Shown here: in pieces, positions 52,836 through 64,000 of the stretch
Position numbering within the stretch: position 1 is the first letter of the stretch
Layout of the letters: each line of letters starts with the position of its first letter
Origin: Zingiber officinale
Taxonomy: Eukaryota > Streptophyta > Magnoliopsida > Zingiberales > Zingiberaceae
DNA: 64,000 nucleotides
Reading direction: 5' to 3'
Assembly: GCF_018446385.1 (NCBI RefSeq)
Contig: NC_055998.1
Span: forward strand, 21,569,173 to 21,633,172
Notes under the pieces: model-generated
What the model was told of the DNA's origin: nothing
What the model saw: only the letters and a program-made list of their open reading frames with translations
Databases searched by the model: none
Program-made: the position numbers and the translations under genes

Positions 52836-55795
52836 GGATCCGACCGTTGCGCAGGTTATAGCCGTCGGCAAGCGTTTTCCTCCACAGGTCTTCCTCTCCG
52901 ATGAGCACAGCGACTTGTGTGAGATCTCAGCGAGCTTCTCCACACTTTCACTGTCGGTTCTTGAAGGCTCTTGGGGACAAGTGCTGGTGCACTTCCAAGG
53001 TTCAAGAGGCAACAACAAGCAACAGGCAATAAGCAAGCAAGAAGAAAGGGTTTTCATTTGTATTCTTATATTTTTCTTCTTGCGTGTGTTGTATTTTGTT
53101 GTGTGAGTTTGTATGAGGCTTCTCCACCTCTAACTGTGATCGAGAAGGAGTGTTTTTATTAGTGGAGAGCATTTCGTGTGTGGATCCTTGGATTAGTCAC
53201 CTCTTCTTGAGGTGAATATCAAGTAAATCCTTAGTGTTAGCGTTGTGAGTGTGTTTCTTGTTGTTTTTTCCGCTGCGCATCATCGAAGAAGCACATCAAC
53301 AAGCGCGACGAGCTATTCACCCCCCTCTAGCACATTTCAACCCTAACATGGGCTTCCAATGAGTCGGGAGACAAAGTTGATCATCGTTCATCTAATATGT
53401 TGCCACCGACACCGAACGTCTGCTCTACAGCAACAGTTGACATTGGACAAGCTAAAATTTTTTTGGCGATCACGGAGAGGACGGGAAAGCTTTGAGCCTT
53501 CTGTGACCACCACTTTAAGATATCAACATTTTTGCTATCTGCTTCATTAAAATTAAAAGAAGTCGTAAAATAATTCTCAAGTTCCCGTGTGGAACTTGAG
53601 GATTCTCGTGGACGTTTTGTCCGTTCTTTTAATAAAAATTGTGCTTTGTAAGTTTTAAATTACTATTAGTAGTTTATTGTATTTCAGAAATATTAATTTT
53701 TGTTCCATATTTTACATAATATCGATTATAAATATCATATAAATAAATTCTAACATTATATATAATATTAACTGGATCAGAAGAAGAAGAATCTTTAATT
53801 GAATTAAAGCGTCATAATATAAAGTTAACATTTCTTATAAAACTTCTAATTTAAATCTAGGATCTAAAGCAAACTCAATTAAATAAATTTTAGGAATAAA
53901 ATAAAAATATTTTTACCATTTAGTTTTCACAACTAAGATGCAAGGAGATATAGATTCATTATTAATATGTTCATTTAAAACTAATACTATACTAGTGAAA
54001 TTTTCTAAAACTAATTGAGTAGTGGGATAATAAACACCGGAAAGTTGTTCGGTTGCATCATTAAATACTTTTAAAATTTCACAAATACTACTACAAATAT
54101 TCCATTATTGTGAAAATAAATGTATATTAGTATTAGTATTTTGAGCAAAAAATGAACATAATAATTCTTTATATTCAAATGAATCTTGTAATAATTGGTA
54201 TGTTGAATTCCAACGTGTTGGTACATCACGTGAAAATTTTTTATGCTTCATTCTATTAGTTTTACAAAACCTACCTCATTATTTCATTTTAGATGGATGA
54301 GACTATAAATAAGAAATTGTAATTCTAATTGGTTTAATACAACTTTTTAAAATTTTTATCCATCTTGACTTCATAAATTTAAAACATGTCATACACAACG
54401 AATATGAAAAAAAAACCCGTCAATAATAGGTTGGCAAACAAATTTTAGATCATCTATACAAGCGGTATTAGAACTAGCATTATCTAATGATATTGAAAAT
54501 ATTTTATGAGTTAAGTCATATTTTTATAAAATTAAATATAATAATTGTGCGATGTTATGAGCATTATGTGATTCATCAAAAACTCTATAAGCTAACAATC
54601 TTTTTTGGAGGTTACAAGAGTTATCGATTCAATGGCAAGTCATACCCATATACGAATGTGTTTGCCAATGATCACTCCAAATATCGGAACATAAAGAAAC
54701 TTTATTATCTAATTTACTAAATTCATCAATTAAATTATTTTTTTTCTTGTTTTACTAATATTTTAATTGTATGAGTAAGTGTAATTCTAGGAACACATTT
54801 AGCACATGGATTAAGAGATTCTTTACAAAAATCTTCAAATATGCATTTAGATCTAAAACTAAAAGAAAGATGTTCTACGGAAACAAATTTAGCTAATGAT
54901 TATCTTAATTTATTATCTGAATATAAAAAAAATCAGAATCGGCACTACCGCTAGTTGAAGAAAATCTTGATAATTGTGTTTGCGAACAGTCGAGTCCATA
55001 TTCCGTTGGGTGCTTTGTTTCTATATGTCATTTCAACGACCCATAGCCACCGTCAGCTTAGAATTTGTAGGAAGCATTGCAGTGCTTACATTTTGCACGC
55101 ATTTCTCCCGACGGAAGAGTAACCTTCTTAAAATATTTAGTGAAAATAGAAGACATTAGAGGAGGAAGTTCCCGAACCTTAGAAGTAATTGCATTGGTAC
55201 TTCCTTGTGTTTCGGGTGTCGGATTCGGAATATGCTCGATCTCATCATCGGTGGATTGAATGCTGAGGTCCTCCTCCCGCGAATTCATTATTTCCTTTCC
55301 CTTTCGAGCTCGAGATGATGCACATCCGTGACCTTCTTCCATTGTAATTGAAAATTGGAAACAAAAGCGTGTAGAGAATACGAAATTGAGATTAAGAGTA
55401 GAGAAGATGTGTGTGAAAATGATGAAATGAGCTTTCTATTTATAGAGTTTTGATAGTAACAAACACTAAATTATAATCATTGATAAAAAAATGGTCAAAT
55501 GATCATAACCGTTGAAAAAATACCTAAAAACCCTCTCACCCTCCCCCAACGACTAGGAACCGTCGGTTAATCGACGGTTCAAGCCGTTAAAAAAAAAATA
55601 AAATGGTTGAACCGACGATTAACCGATGACTCACCGATTTTGCACCAAAAGAACTAGAACCGGCCCGGTAACTTGCCGGGCCGGTTTCGGTGTGACCCGG
55701 CTAACCGAGTCAATAGGTAATCAGCCTGTTAATCTAGTTATGGGTCCGAATCGAGTCTGGGCCAAACTCGACCCGGGGTCGAGTCTACTTGGAGG

Positions 55796-57857
55796 CAAAA
55801 GGTAATATATATGTTGAATTCGGACGTCTCACGTGATCGATTTTTATTTATAGAGACATAAATCAGGAATAAATTTATCATTAAACAATGACTATTATAT
55901 GAATGGAGGGCAACAAATTGACAATGACCATCTGTCTATTGTGTGGGGCAAGTATTCGTTTGACTTGTCTGTATTAGAAGTTGCACATGGGTATGGGTGA
56001 GAATAGGAGATTAAATTATACTATAATTTTAATTAAATTATAAATAAATAATTTTTCTTTTTTTAAAAAAACTCTATGTCACTAGATTCATAGAATCCAA
56101 TTAATGTGATGATTATTTAATTGTAGGTTAATATGGTGGGCTACTATTGTCAGTTGGTGCCCGGTGATCCAGACAAAATTTATGAAAAACTTTAGAATCA
56201 TAAATGAATATAGGATATATAATATTATATTGTATCAAATTTATTAGCCAACTGTGTCTATTTCGAGTCTTGAATTGGTGGTCGAGTCAACCCGAGTCCA
56301 ATGCGAAGTTCCATAAATATAAAATCCATTAGAGAATGGAATATGCAAATAAATCATTATTTTCTTCCCAAGTTTTATGTCTCTGTTAAGTTAATTAGAT
56401 TACAATAATTAAGTATCACCTAGAAGTGCTAATAGAAATGTTAACAATGACGCTCTTGTAAACAATCTGTTCATCTTTTGCTTGTTCGTTTTTTATTTAA
56501 AAAGTTTAATAGAAGTGTACAAAAGGCAAATCTAACTATTTTTTTTTCAATGAATTATATCTATGGGTTATAAGGGGCCTCTCTAGTTACATCAGAACAA
56601 TTTGTTAATTACTTTGTGGTTTATTTAGATTGTTATCATTTCATTACACACAAAAAAGGGCATTTCTCAATATAGATTTATAGAGATTTAATCAAGAGGA
56701 GGAGGAAGAAGGAAGAGTAGTGTGATCGTGACTTAAATTTGGATTTTCTTATGACTTTCTTTCTTTTCATCTACAACCTCTATTTTATTATTTTTTTTAA
56801 AAAAACAAGAAAGAAAAATTAGATAAAGACAATAAAATATGGCACATCGTGTAAGCTTCTGGAATGATTTCTTTATTTATTACCGACAGTTGATTATCAA
56901 TGGATTTTATCATTTATTTTTTCATATAATTTGAAGACGGATTATATAAGAGATGTTTAGGATGAATGTAATATCTTTTTATTACATTGTAATAGAATGA
57001 TTCTTTTATCCAAATGGCCCGATAATTTATTCCTTTAAAAAGATATAAGGCCATTAAATGATAATTTCACCTTTGAACCATAATAATGCTTCCTTTATTA
57101 ACAAGGATTGACTCCTAAAGGAGATGAGATGGACTCAGAGTATGGAAGGAGTGGACTCAATAAAAAACAAATTTATAAAAAAAAACGTGTAATAAATTTA
57201 ATAGTAATTTTTTTTAATTTTTTTTACAATAAATAGTAATAATAATTTTTTTTCGATATATATACACTTGGCCTCCACCTTTCATGAACATGTTCATTAC
57301 TATACTTTATATATATTTATATTAATGAGCTGATTTCGAAAATTTAACTTTTAAATGAGTTATTTTTGAACTAAGCTCGTTTAATTTTTAAATGAGTCAT
57401 GCCATTTTTGAGCCGAGCTTGAGCTGCTCGTGAAATATTTAATTTCATTACGAGTAGAACTCGAACTTAAGAATTAAAACTCGAATCGAACTCGAGCTGA
57501 GCTCAAACTTAGGTAAAATAAATTATGCTCGAGCTTGAGTCTCTTATCGTTCAATTCGACTCGGTTCGATTACACCCTTATTAGAGAGTGTGGAGCAGCC
57601 CTTCCAAGGCGAACCTGTTACTCTAATTAAAACATTGTTAGCCGCCTATTGGAAAATTTTCGTAAGACCGTACTGATTACTCCCAAAATTAGTTTGTATA
57701 AACTAGATAGCTAATGCGAAATAAAAAAATTTAAAGCATTGTAAATATTATATTAAATCATTTTATTTATACTAATATATTTTATAATATTTTTTTTAGA
57801 ATAGGCAAGAATATGATATTAATTCGACACTATTCTATTCTTGAGCTACTTTGTATA
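55796..57857. other. Intergenic AT-rich sequence
   Basis: No gene. At 57320-57585 is a repeat-like block with GAGCTCGAGC words ending GGTTCGATTACACCC. Its reverse complement starts GGGTGTAATCG, a common repeat end in plants and similar to the GGGGTGTAAA end of the insertion in ArfGAP intron 8. No target duplication was identified. Confidence 0.5.
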
Positions 57858-59074
57858 TTGATGCAGCAGTTTTATGTAGTCCTTATGTGCCCTATATGGT
57901 CAAAAGTCATGCTGATGTATTAGTCAAAATTAAGAGGGTTCAATCATGACCCAAAGGGAATGGAACTACGCTAAGATAAGACTCAAGTTTGACTAAACAA
58001 GATCAATAAGCTTATCCCATAGATTCAAGATTGATTAAATGCAATTCTAAGCTCCCAACTCACCTCCGGGCTTGGTTTTAGCAATTGACTCCGATTTCGA
58101 CTCCATCTCTGTCTCAACGACTGACAGTAACTCCATCTCCAATTCAGTTTCAAGACTGACTTAGACTTTGTCTTCATCTCAGTCTCAGCGATTGACACCG
58201 ACTCCAACTCCATCTCAGTCTCAAGATTGACTTCGACTCCATTTCCATCTCAGTCTCTGCGACTGACTCCGATTTGATCTCGAGCCCAACATCCACTCTG
58301 GTTCAGCATTAGATTTAGGTATCCCCTGTGTCTCAGCCTCAATTGTCAACATCCACTCCGGCTTAGTCTCAAATCTCGACAGAACCGACCTGGCTCAACC
58401 TCAGTCACCGACATCGCTTATGGCTCGACCTTAGTTGCTAACCTCATCTACTCTCAAGGTCACTCAACACTAACTTCAATTCCTCATTCCATCATTCTCA
58501 GATCAAGTTCACACTCTATGTGGTTTATATATCAAAGGTATGAGAGTAGCATGTGGGTAAGGAGGTCATGCAACTGTTCCATCATTGAGAATCACATGTG
58601 TCACTGAATAAATGGAGAGGTGATTATAAGATTATTAGATCTGGTCTCCTATATACTTCCCTCCAAACACGTGGTGCTTAGTGAATGACAAGGTAACTAA
58701 TGATTGTCAGATATCATCTTCTTTGCTGGTTCATACGAGAAAGATAGAGGAGCACATTCTGCAATAGTTGAAATGGAAATATTCTCCTAACAGTTATATA
58801 AACACTCACGAAGGTAATGGAAAGGGATCCCCAATTTTAAACCCTCAACCAGGTACTCTCCTTCTTCTCCATCTACTTCCTCTCACATATCATCTCAAGC
58901 AAATCCTAACTTGAGCATCGGAGTGGCCTGTTAGGACTTCTTAGCGCCAGTCTAATTCTCTTTTGAAGTGCATTTTAGATTCTTTCATTTCGATCATCGA
59001 TGATCTCCGGAGAAAGCAAGCATCAACACGTTCATTAACTCGTAGCTTGACCATCCATGGCATTCAGTTAAAAT
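57858..59074 (+). repeat. 5' LTR of Tat-2 (borders approximate)
   Basis: It contains the Tat leader signature (TAACTTGAGCATCGGAGTGG near 58909, compare GACTTGAGTGTCGGAGGG in Tat-1) and ends before AGCACTGTCTGTAGAAAC, a decayed primer-binding region. At 58030-58440 it has degenerate repeats of about 40-50 bp (GACTCCGATTTCGACTCCAT, CATCTCAGTCTCAGCGA). A start near 57858 is a guess. Confidence 0.6.
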
Positions 59075-59259
59075 AAATTAGCACTGTCTGTAGAAACTCT
59101 GAGCCAAGATGTTGTAATAGTTAGCACCAAAAGGATTACTGACAAATACGACTATTATGAGGAGAGAAACTGCAAGAAGGCATGGAAGACTCAAAGACAA
59201 GGGGTTTGCTCCTTATAGGAAACATCCGTTCCTCAATCGATGCATGGAAAAGAGGAAGC

Positions 59260-59391
59260 TCAGATTGTACCAGGCCAACCCAACCAGGTCACGTAGATAG
59301 TAGTTGATTTGATTCCTAAACTTAAAGAAAGATTGATCGCTTGTCTCATCTGAAACAATGATGTCTTCACCTGGTCTCCCCATGAAGTATA
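59260..59391 (+). pseudogene. Tat-2 RT N-terminal fragment
   Basis: Translates in part to LIACLI-NNDVFTWSPHEV, matching LIQCLIRNRDIFAWSTEEL of Tat-1, and is then cut by the solo LTR after target duplication GTATA. It continues at 60714 as a region corresponding to the Tat-1 VAEHKLHLLPDSRPVKQKKR stretch. Confidence 0.7.
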
Positions 59392-60713
59392 TGTTGGTGC
59401 AGGAAGCATCCGACGATCGAATCTAAGTTTTGATAATGACAAAGGGATTCAAAGTTAAGATTCTCTGTTATCTAACATGTTGAATGAGTGTTTCAGGAAA
59501 GTCCTAACTGCGGTTAGGCAGGTGAAAACCCTAGGGGGTGGTAACCCTAGGTGGAGAAAAGTCCTAGCTGCGGTTAGGCAAAGGGAAAAACCCTAGGGGG
59601 TGGTAACCCTAGGTCATAGGGGGTGGTAACCCTATGCGGAAAGTCTTGGTAGGTCGATGACTTCAGGCAAAAGTCCTAGGGGGTGGTAACCCTAGGTGGA
59701 AAGTCCTGGTGTCGCGAACCAGGTGAAAGACTGGACTGGCCGGGAAGCGGATATCCAGCAGAAAGTCCGGAAGCGTCGAGTACTGAGCAAAAGTCCAGTC
59801 GATCTGGAGGATCGACTGACAACAAGTAAATCTCCTGAGTGGAGTAGGTGAGGACGCGTTCCCCGTAGAGGGAACAGTAGGTGTCGGGTCGACCTAGGGT
59901 TTCCGGTCGGAAACCCGAAGTCAGACTCGGATAGTCTTGAGACTGTCTATACTTCATTTATCATATTTATTGTGTTATGTGCTAACTTTGTGTTGCAGGG
60001 TAGTGTTTGGGACTAACGTATCTTGCAGATGCAAAGGAGCAACCTAAAGCCTCGGATGAACAGTGTCCGAGGCGCCTTCATGGAGCTTGGAGGCGCCTCG
60101 GGTGCAAGGCTGGAGCTGGCTGCGAGAAGCTGTTCAAGGCGCCTTGACGAACAGTGGAAGGCACCTTGAACAGATGAAGGCGCCCTGGTGAACAGTGGAA
60201 GGCGCCTTGAATCTGTGATAAGGTTCGACCAGTTCGCCCCTTATCTCCGCGGCTGACTCGGCTGATTCAAGGCGCCTTGGTAAACAGTAGAAGGCGCCTT
60301 GAACATCCTTTATAAGAGGTCTCGACCAGCAGCTCTCGATATCAAGTTTCCGAATAATCTTTTGCTACGTGCTGCGAACCTGACGACCCAGAAGTACTGT
60401 TACACGACACCAACGACCTGGAACTACGCTTCTCCATCTTTAGTTGTCGGTATAAAGTTTATGAGTTGTAAATTCCTATAATTGTAAAATTATCGTGCTT
60501 ATAGTTGTTGCCCACCGAAAGCGATCAAGGATCACGGGCCTTCGAGTAGGAGTCGATCTAGGCTCCGAACGAAGTAAATAGTTTGCCTCTTTGTGTGATT
60601 ATTTTTATTTCCACTGCATTTACTCGAACGGTTTTACGATTCCGAAAAAGTGAAAGCCGCGAGAGCTATTCACCCCCCCCCCCCTTCTAGCGCAGTCTCG
60701 ATCCAACAGTATA
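59387..60713 (+). mobile_element. Solo LTR with GTATA target duplication, inside Tat-2 RT
   Basis: LTR 59392-60708 (1317 bp), TGTTGGTGCAGG to CTCGATCCAACA. Perfect GTATA duplications at 59387-59391 and 60709-60713. It contains a hairpin array (59490-59720), a cluster of GGCGCC palindromes (60068-60302), a TATA box (CTTTATAAGAGG, about 60308) and the GAGCTATTCACCCCCC end seen in the other copia-type LTRs. A C-run of 14 lies at 60671-60684. Confidence 0.9.
59490..59720. repeat. Hairpin array in the Tat-2 solo LTR
   Basis: Stems include CCTAAC-tgcg-GTTAGG, CCTAGGG-ggtggtaa-CCCTAGG (three times), CATAGGG-ggtggtaa-CCCTATG (59614-59635) and CCTGGT-gtcgcga-ACCAGG. Units are joined by AAAGT-like spacers as in the LTR at 51652. 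The CCTAGGG/CATAGGG pair is a compensated change. Confidence 0.85.
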
Positions 60714-63673
60714 GGCATACACCCACTGTGGTGGAGCATCATCTCCACATCCTTCAAGAATCTTGACCTGTTCTCCAAAAGAAATGACATTTTGCACCTG
60801 AGTAAGACAAAGTGATTCGAGAAGATGTTACCAAGCTTTTGGAGGCAAGACATATCCAAGAGGTCCAGGTCCATATTAGTTGGTAAATGTGGTTTTGGTA
60901 CCTAATCCATGAGACAAATGGTGTGTCTGCATCGATTTCTAAGACCTAAATAAAGTTTGTCCCAAAGATTGCTACCGCTTCGCAGGATCGATCAACTGGT
61001 CGTCGACTCGGCGTCAGGCTATGAACTCAACTGCATGTTGGTTGCCTATTAGGAATACCACCAGATCCCTTTAGCCATAGAGGGCTAAGAAAAGGTTAGT
61101 TTCGACATCTCTGATGGGACTTTCTATTTTACAGTTATGTCTTTTAGACTAAAGAATGTAGGAGCTACCTAACAACAATTTATAGATTGTGTCTTCAAGC
61201 ACCAAATCGATCACAATGTGGAAGTATACACGGATGACATATTAATCAAGTCAACTCAAGCTGAGAACTTAATTGCCGACATTGAGGAGACATGCAACAC
61301 CTTACGAAAATACGACCTCAAGCTAAATCCAAGCAAATGCTTGTTACTCGGCTGTGTTGTCACTGAGCAAGGGATCGAGGCCAATCTCGAGATAGTTAGA
61401 GCTTTGAAGAACATGAATTCCCAGAGAAATACTAAGGAAGTTCAGAGGTTGGTCGGTGAATCACCGCACTACCTTGGTTCATTTCCCAATCAGCCGCAAA
61501 AAGCCTTCCCTTCTTCAAAGTATTACGCAAGGCAATCCAATTCTCATGGGATGATAAGTGTGAGCAAGTTTTCACTGATCTCAAAGTGTATTTAATGAAC
61601 CTACCCATTTTTTCCAAACCTGTGGAGTAAGAATCTCTCTAGCTATATTTATTGGTTCTTGAAGGAGCTTTCGGGTTAGTCTTAGTGCGGTAAGAGGGTA
61701 ATATTCAACAACCCATCTATTTCTCAAGTCATTTTCTAAAACACTGGAAAAACTAGCTATGGTGTTAGTGTTGACAACCCTCTGGCTTTGTCCTTATTTT
61801 CTCTCACATCTTATCACGGTGCTCACCAATAGCACCTTGGATCGGGTGTTGACTAATCCAAAGGCTTCTGGGTCCCTGATCTAGTGGACCATCGAGCTTG
61901 GCAAAAATGATGTCTGGTATTAGCCAATGACGACTACTAAGGCTTAAGCCTTAGAAAACTTCCTAACTGAGATGTCCTGCTCAAAAGTGCAAGAGACCTG
62001 AAAGATCTTTGTTGACGAATTGACCGCCAAGAAAGGAAGTGGAGTGGGGGTCTTACTGTGCTCACCTCATAGAGATACTTTTTATAAAGCTCCACTTCCA
62101 AGCCTCAAATAATAAGGTTGAGTATGGAGTTCTACTTATCGGTCTCCAGGCCTCCAAATACATGGGAGCTGGCCGAGTTATTATCCACTCAGACTCAGCT
62201 AGAAGCTCAGCATCTCGAGGGCACTTTTGAGATTCATGATGATTGATTTCAGCATTACACTAAGGTCTTTAAAAAATGAAACCAACTTTCAAGAGGTCAT
62301 TATACAGTATGTGCCCCAAATAGAGAAGCAAAAGGCAGACAAGTTGGCCAAAATGGCCAGTACCTTGGCAACTTGGGAGCTAGAAGAGCCCATTGCCAAT
62401 GACTAGCTGGTCACTCACATTGATCATGTACCTCAAGTGATCAAGCTGACTGGAGAACCCCCCCTTCATTTTTTTCTTGAGACACGGTACTTTATCCGAT
62501 AACTTGTAACATGGAGAAGGCTTGGATCCTTAAGAGGTAGTCTATGCATTTTACCTTCGTAGAAGATGTCTTATACAAGCATGGATTTTCTTGTCTCCCC
62601 ATCTAGTGTCTAAGCCCCAGCAATGCCGACTATGTCATGAAAGAAATCCATCAAGGTTATTGTGGAAATTACATTGGATGTCAGACTTTAGCATGAAAGG
62701 TCCTCTTGGCTAGTTACTTTTGACCTATTCTGTAAGCCGACACGACTCAACTAGTGGGCACCTGCCTCAATTGCCAGAAGCACCAACCTTTGCCTCATCG
62801 TCCCACCGAGTTACTGAAGAGATCCACAGTATTATGCTCTTTCGACTAGTGGGGAATAAACATCATGAATCCCTTTTTGATGGGGCCCCACTAAAAGAAG
62901 TTTCTCTTGGTTGTGGTAGACTATTTCTTAAAATGGGTGGAATCTGAGCCCTTAGCTCAGATCATGGAGAAAGTCATCCTCAAATTTATATGGCAAAATA
63001 TAGTATGCTGATTCAGCATCCCTCATAAACTAATATCAGATAACGACCGACAATTTCAAGACCACAAACTCAAAGGATGGTGCTAGGATTTTAGCATTCA
63101 ACAGGCCTTTACCTTAGTCTATTATCCTCAAATCAACAGTCAAACGAAAGTTGTCAATCAATAACTAATTCGAGGATTGAAGACCAAGCTTGACCATGTC
63201 AAAGGTACCTGGGTGGAGGAACTTCCCATTATTCTTTGGGCTTATCAGACAACCCCATGCGATATCTCTGGGATGCCTCCTTTTCACTTAGCCTATGATG
63301 GAGAAGTAGTGATCCCAATTGAGATCGACCTTGAATCAACCTAGATCAGCACATATGGAGATGTCAAGGAAAACTCAATAAGCAACTTCTCGAGATAGAC
63401 TTTGTGATAGAAACCCAAGAGAAAGCAGAGATACGACTTAAAGCCTACCGGTAATGCATGATCCAAGCCTATAATAAATGTGTCATCTCTCATTCATTCC
63501 AAGTCATAGACTTTGTCTAGAAGAAAATGAAACCTAGGAGAGACGTCAGCAAGCTGGAGCCACGTTGAGATGGACCCTATCGAGTCATTCACCAATTCGA
63601 TTACGACGACCTCCAAGGAAAACAACTCAAGAGACCTTGGCATGCCACACATATAAGGCCTTATCAGGTCTAA
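60714..63673 (+). pseudogene. Tat-2 RT, RNase H, archaeal-type RNase H and integrase
   Basis: RT catalytic box is YTDD rather than YVDD (MEVYTDDILIKSTQAENLIA, from 61218), followed by DLKLNPSKC and VVTEQGIEANLE as in Tat-1. The archaeal-type RNase H region gives ASNNKVEYGVLLIGLQASKY near 62110. The integrase core gives VVDYFLKWVESEPLAQIMEK and LISDNDRQFQDHK near 63030, NQ-LIRGLKTKLDHV, and ends RPWHATHIRPYQV with TAA at 63671-63673. Many stops and frameshifts, so it is old and inactive. Similarity to Tat-1 is at domain level, so it is a different family. Confidence 0.83.
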
Positions 63674-64000
63674 TTCTGAGTATCATTATTCTATGTTTTA
63701 TCTTTTTTTGTAATTCATTCTTGAAAATATTCACATTTGTCTAGTAAAATCATACTTTTTTACTATCTTTTCTTATGCAATAACCTTATAATGGGAATGG
63801 AATTCCTAGCTCCAAGGTAACTCAGTATTTTGACAAATTTAAAAGCTCAATAGCCCTCTTAACCCCACTCGTTAACGGCTCAACATTTGATGGTTTCAAT
63901 GTCTTAACAGATTCATAATCTCAATATTTTAAGCACTCTAAAATTCAGTAGCCCTCTTATATTATATTTGAGAGATATCCTAAGGAAATCGCCTTATGGT
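63674..64000. other. Tat-2 sequence after integrase
   Basis: AT-rich, no gene seen. By analogy with Tat-1 the antisense units would begin further right, outside the window. Confidence 0.5.

Larger units (their letters stand above)
51647..53353 (+). mobile_element. Solo LTR with TGGGC target duplication, inside the hAT element
   Basis: LTR 51652-53348 (1697 bp), begins TGTTGGTGCAATATC and ends CAACCCTAACA. It is flanked by perfect TGGGC duplications (51647-51651, 53349-53353). Its end (GAGCTATTCACCCCCCTCTAG) resembles the ends of the LTRs at 10492 and 60708, so a Sirevirus-like copia origin is likely. It contains three consecutive hairpin arrays and then an AT-richer leader region. The orientation is inferred from that end. 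Confidence 0.88.
51520..55342 (-). pseudogene. hAT transposase (BED finger, RNase H-like core, dimerisation domain)
   Basis: It starts at ATG 55342 (MEEGHGCASSRARKGKEIMN). A BED zinc finger follows (SGEMRAKCKHCNASYKF … GYGSLK-HIETKHP), with a stop at 55058 and another that fits CGA to TGA. The core shows DIWSDHWQTHSYMGMTCH and ISLDNASSNTACIDDLKF. Much of the middle is riddled with stops. The C-terminal hAT dimerisation motif is clear at about 53560-53360 (NVDILKWWSQKAQSFPVLSV, then AKKILACPMSTVAVEQTF). It is then cut by the solo LTR and resumes at 51646 with AQALLDDWTRAKKRIQGMQL. RICESLEEPER/DAYSLEEPER-type family. Inactive. Confidence 0.82.
51190..55795 (-). mobile_element. hAT transposon with decayed transposase, split by a solo LTR
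   Basis: Likely ends are TAGACCTGAC at 51197 and GTCGAGTCTA at 55787 (inverted, 8 of 10 matching). Flanks are CTTGGGG at left and CTTGGAGG at right, probably an 8-bp duplication with one lost base. Subterminal regions are rich in short ACGGTTCGG/CCGTCGGTT words (51225-51365, 55555-55640). The transposase lies on the minus strand. Confidence 0.78.
57858..64000 (+). mobile_element. Second Tat-lineage element (Tat-2), decayed, runs off the window
   Basis: A 5' LTR-like part, a decayed primer-binding region, and then RT, RNase H, archaeal-type RNase H and integrase remains in Tat order. Gag and protease are almost entirely missing: only about 170 bp separate the primer region from the start of RT. 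A solo LTR interrupts the RT. The 3' LTR is beyond 64000. Confidence 0.8.

Noticed and set aside
52915-53162. Plus-strand ORFs in the solo LTR at 51652-53348
   Set aside because: Short overlapping frames in LTR leader sequence with no domain.

Overview
The window is nuclear DNA of a flowering plant. It has spliced genes with GT-AG introns, a GC-rich intronless gene of the kind common in monocots, and dense nested LTR retrotransposons plus PIF/Harbinger and hAT DNA transposons. A monocot is likely and Zingiberales is a guess; no single sequence here fixes the species. Only two ordinary host genes are supported: an ArfGAP gene of the AGD14 type (31847-39358, +, 12 coding exons, 602 residues) and a small J-domain protein gene (47752-48297, -, 181 residues). 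Everything else recognisable is mobile DNA in various states of decay.

Layout. 1-2581: a truncated Ty1/copia element, cut off in early pol. 2582-27355: a very large Ty3/gypsy element of the Tat lineage (Tat-1) with long LTRs carrying a 67-bp tandem array, a gag-pol with an extra archaeal-type RNase H, and about 9 kb downstream of integrase holding three antisense units. Its RT/RNase H region is split by two later insertions with perfect 5-bp target duplications: a solo LTR (7041-9453) and a gag-only copia-type element (9622-13607). 28296-31262: a PIF/Harbinger element with ORF1 only (29143-31084), flanked by GCCTAGG-rich repeats. 31847-39358: the ArfGAP gene, with a 423-bp TSD-flanked insertion in its 3.7-kb intron 8. 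40411-47314: a 0.95-kb direct duplication enclosing a reversed, truncated Tat fragment (Tat-3). 47752-48384: the J-domain gene and its TATA box. 51197-55787: a decayed hAT transposon split by a solo LTR (51652-53348). 57858-64000: a second decayed Tat element (Tat-2), split by a solo LTR (59392-60708).

Three results stand out. (1) Tat-1 carries three antisense transcription units, each with its own TATA box. The antisense intron is at an equivalent place in the unrelated-looking reversed fragment, which argues that these units are real spliced genes of the retrotransposon. (2) Nearly every LTR holds tandem arrays whose monomers are short hairpins with compensating base changes in the stems, most clearly in the solo LTR at 51652-53348. 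(3) The reversed Tat fragment is flanked on its right by a copy of its own left flank that runs straight through the empty insertion site, so occupied and empty alleles appear joined in one chromosome. No tRNA, rRNA or CRISPR was seen. Exon borders and TSDs were read by eye; family names rest on motif recognition, not on searches.
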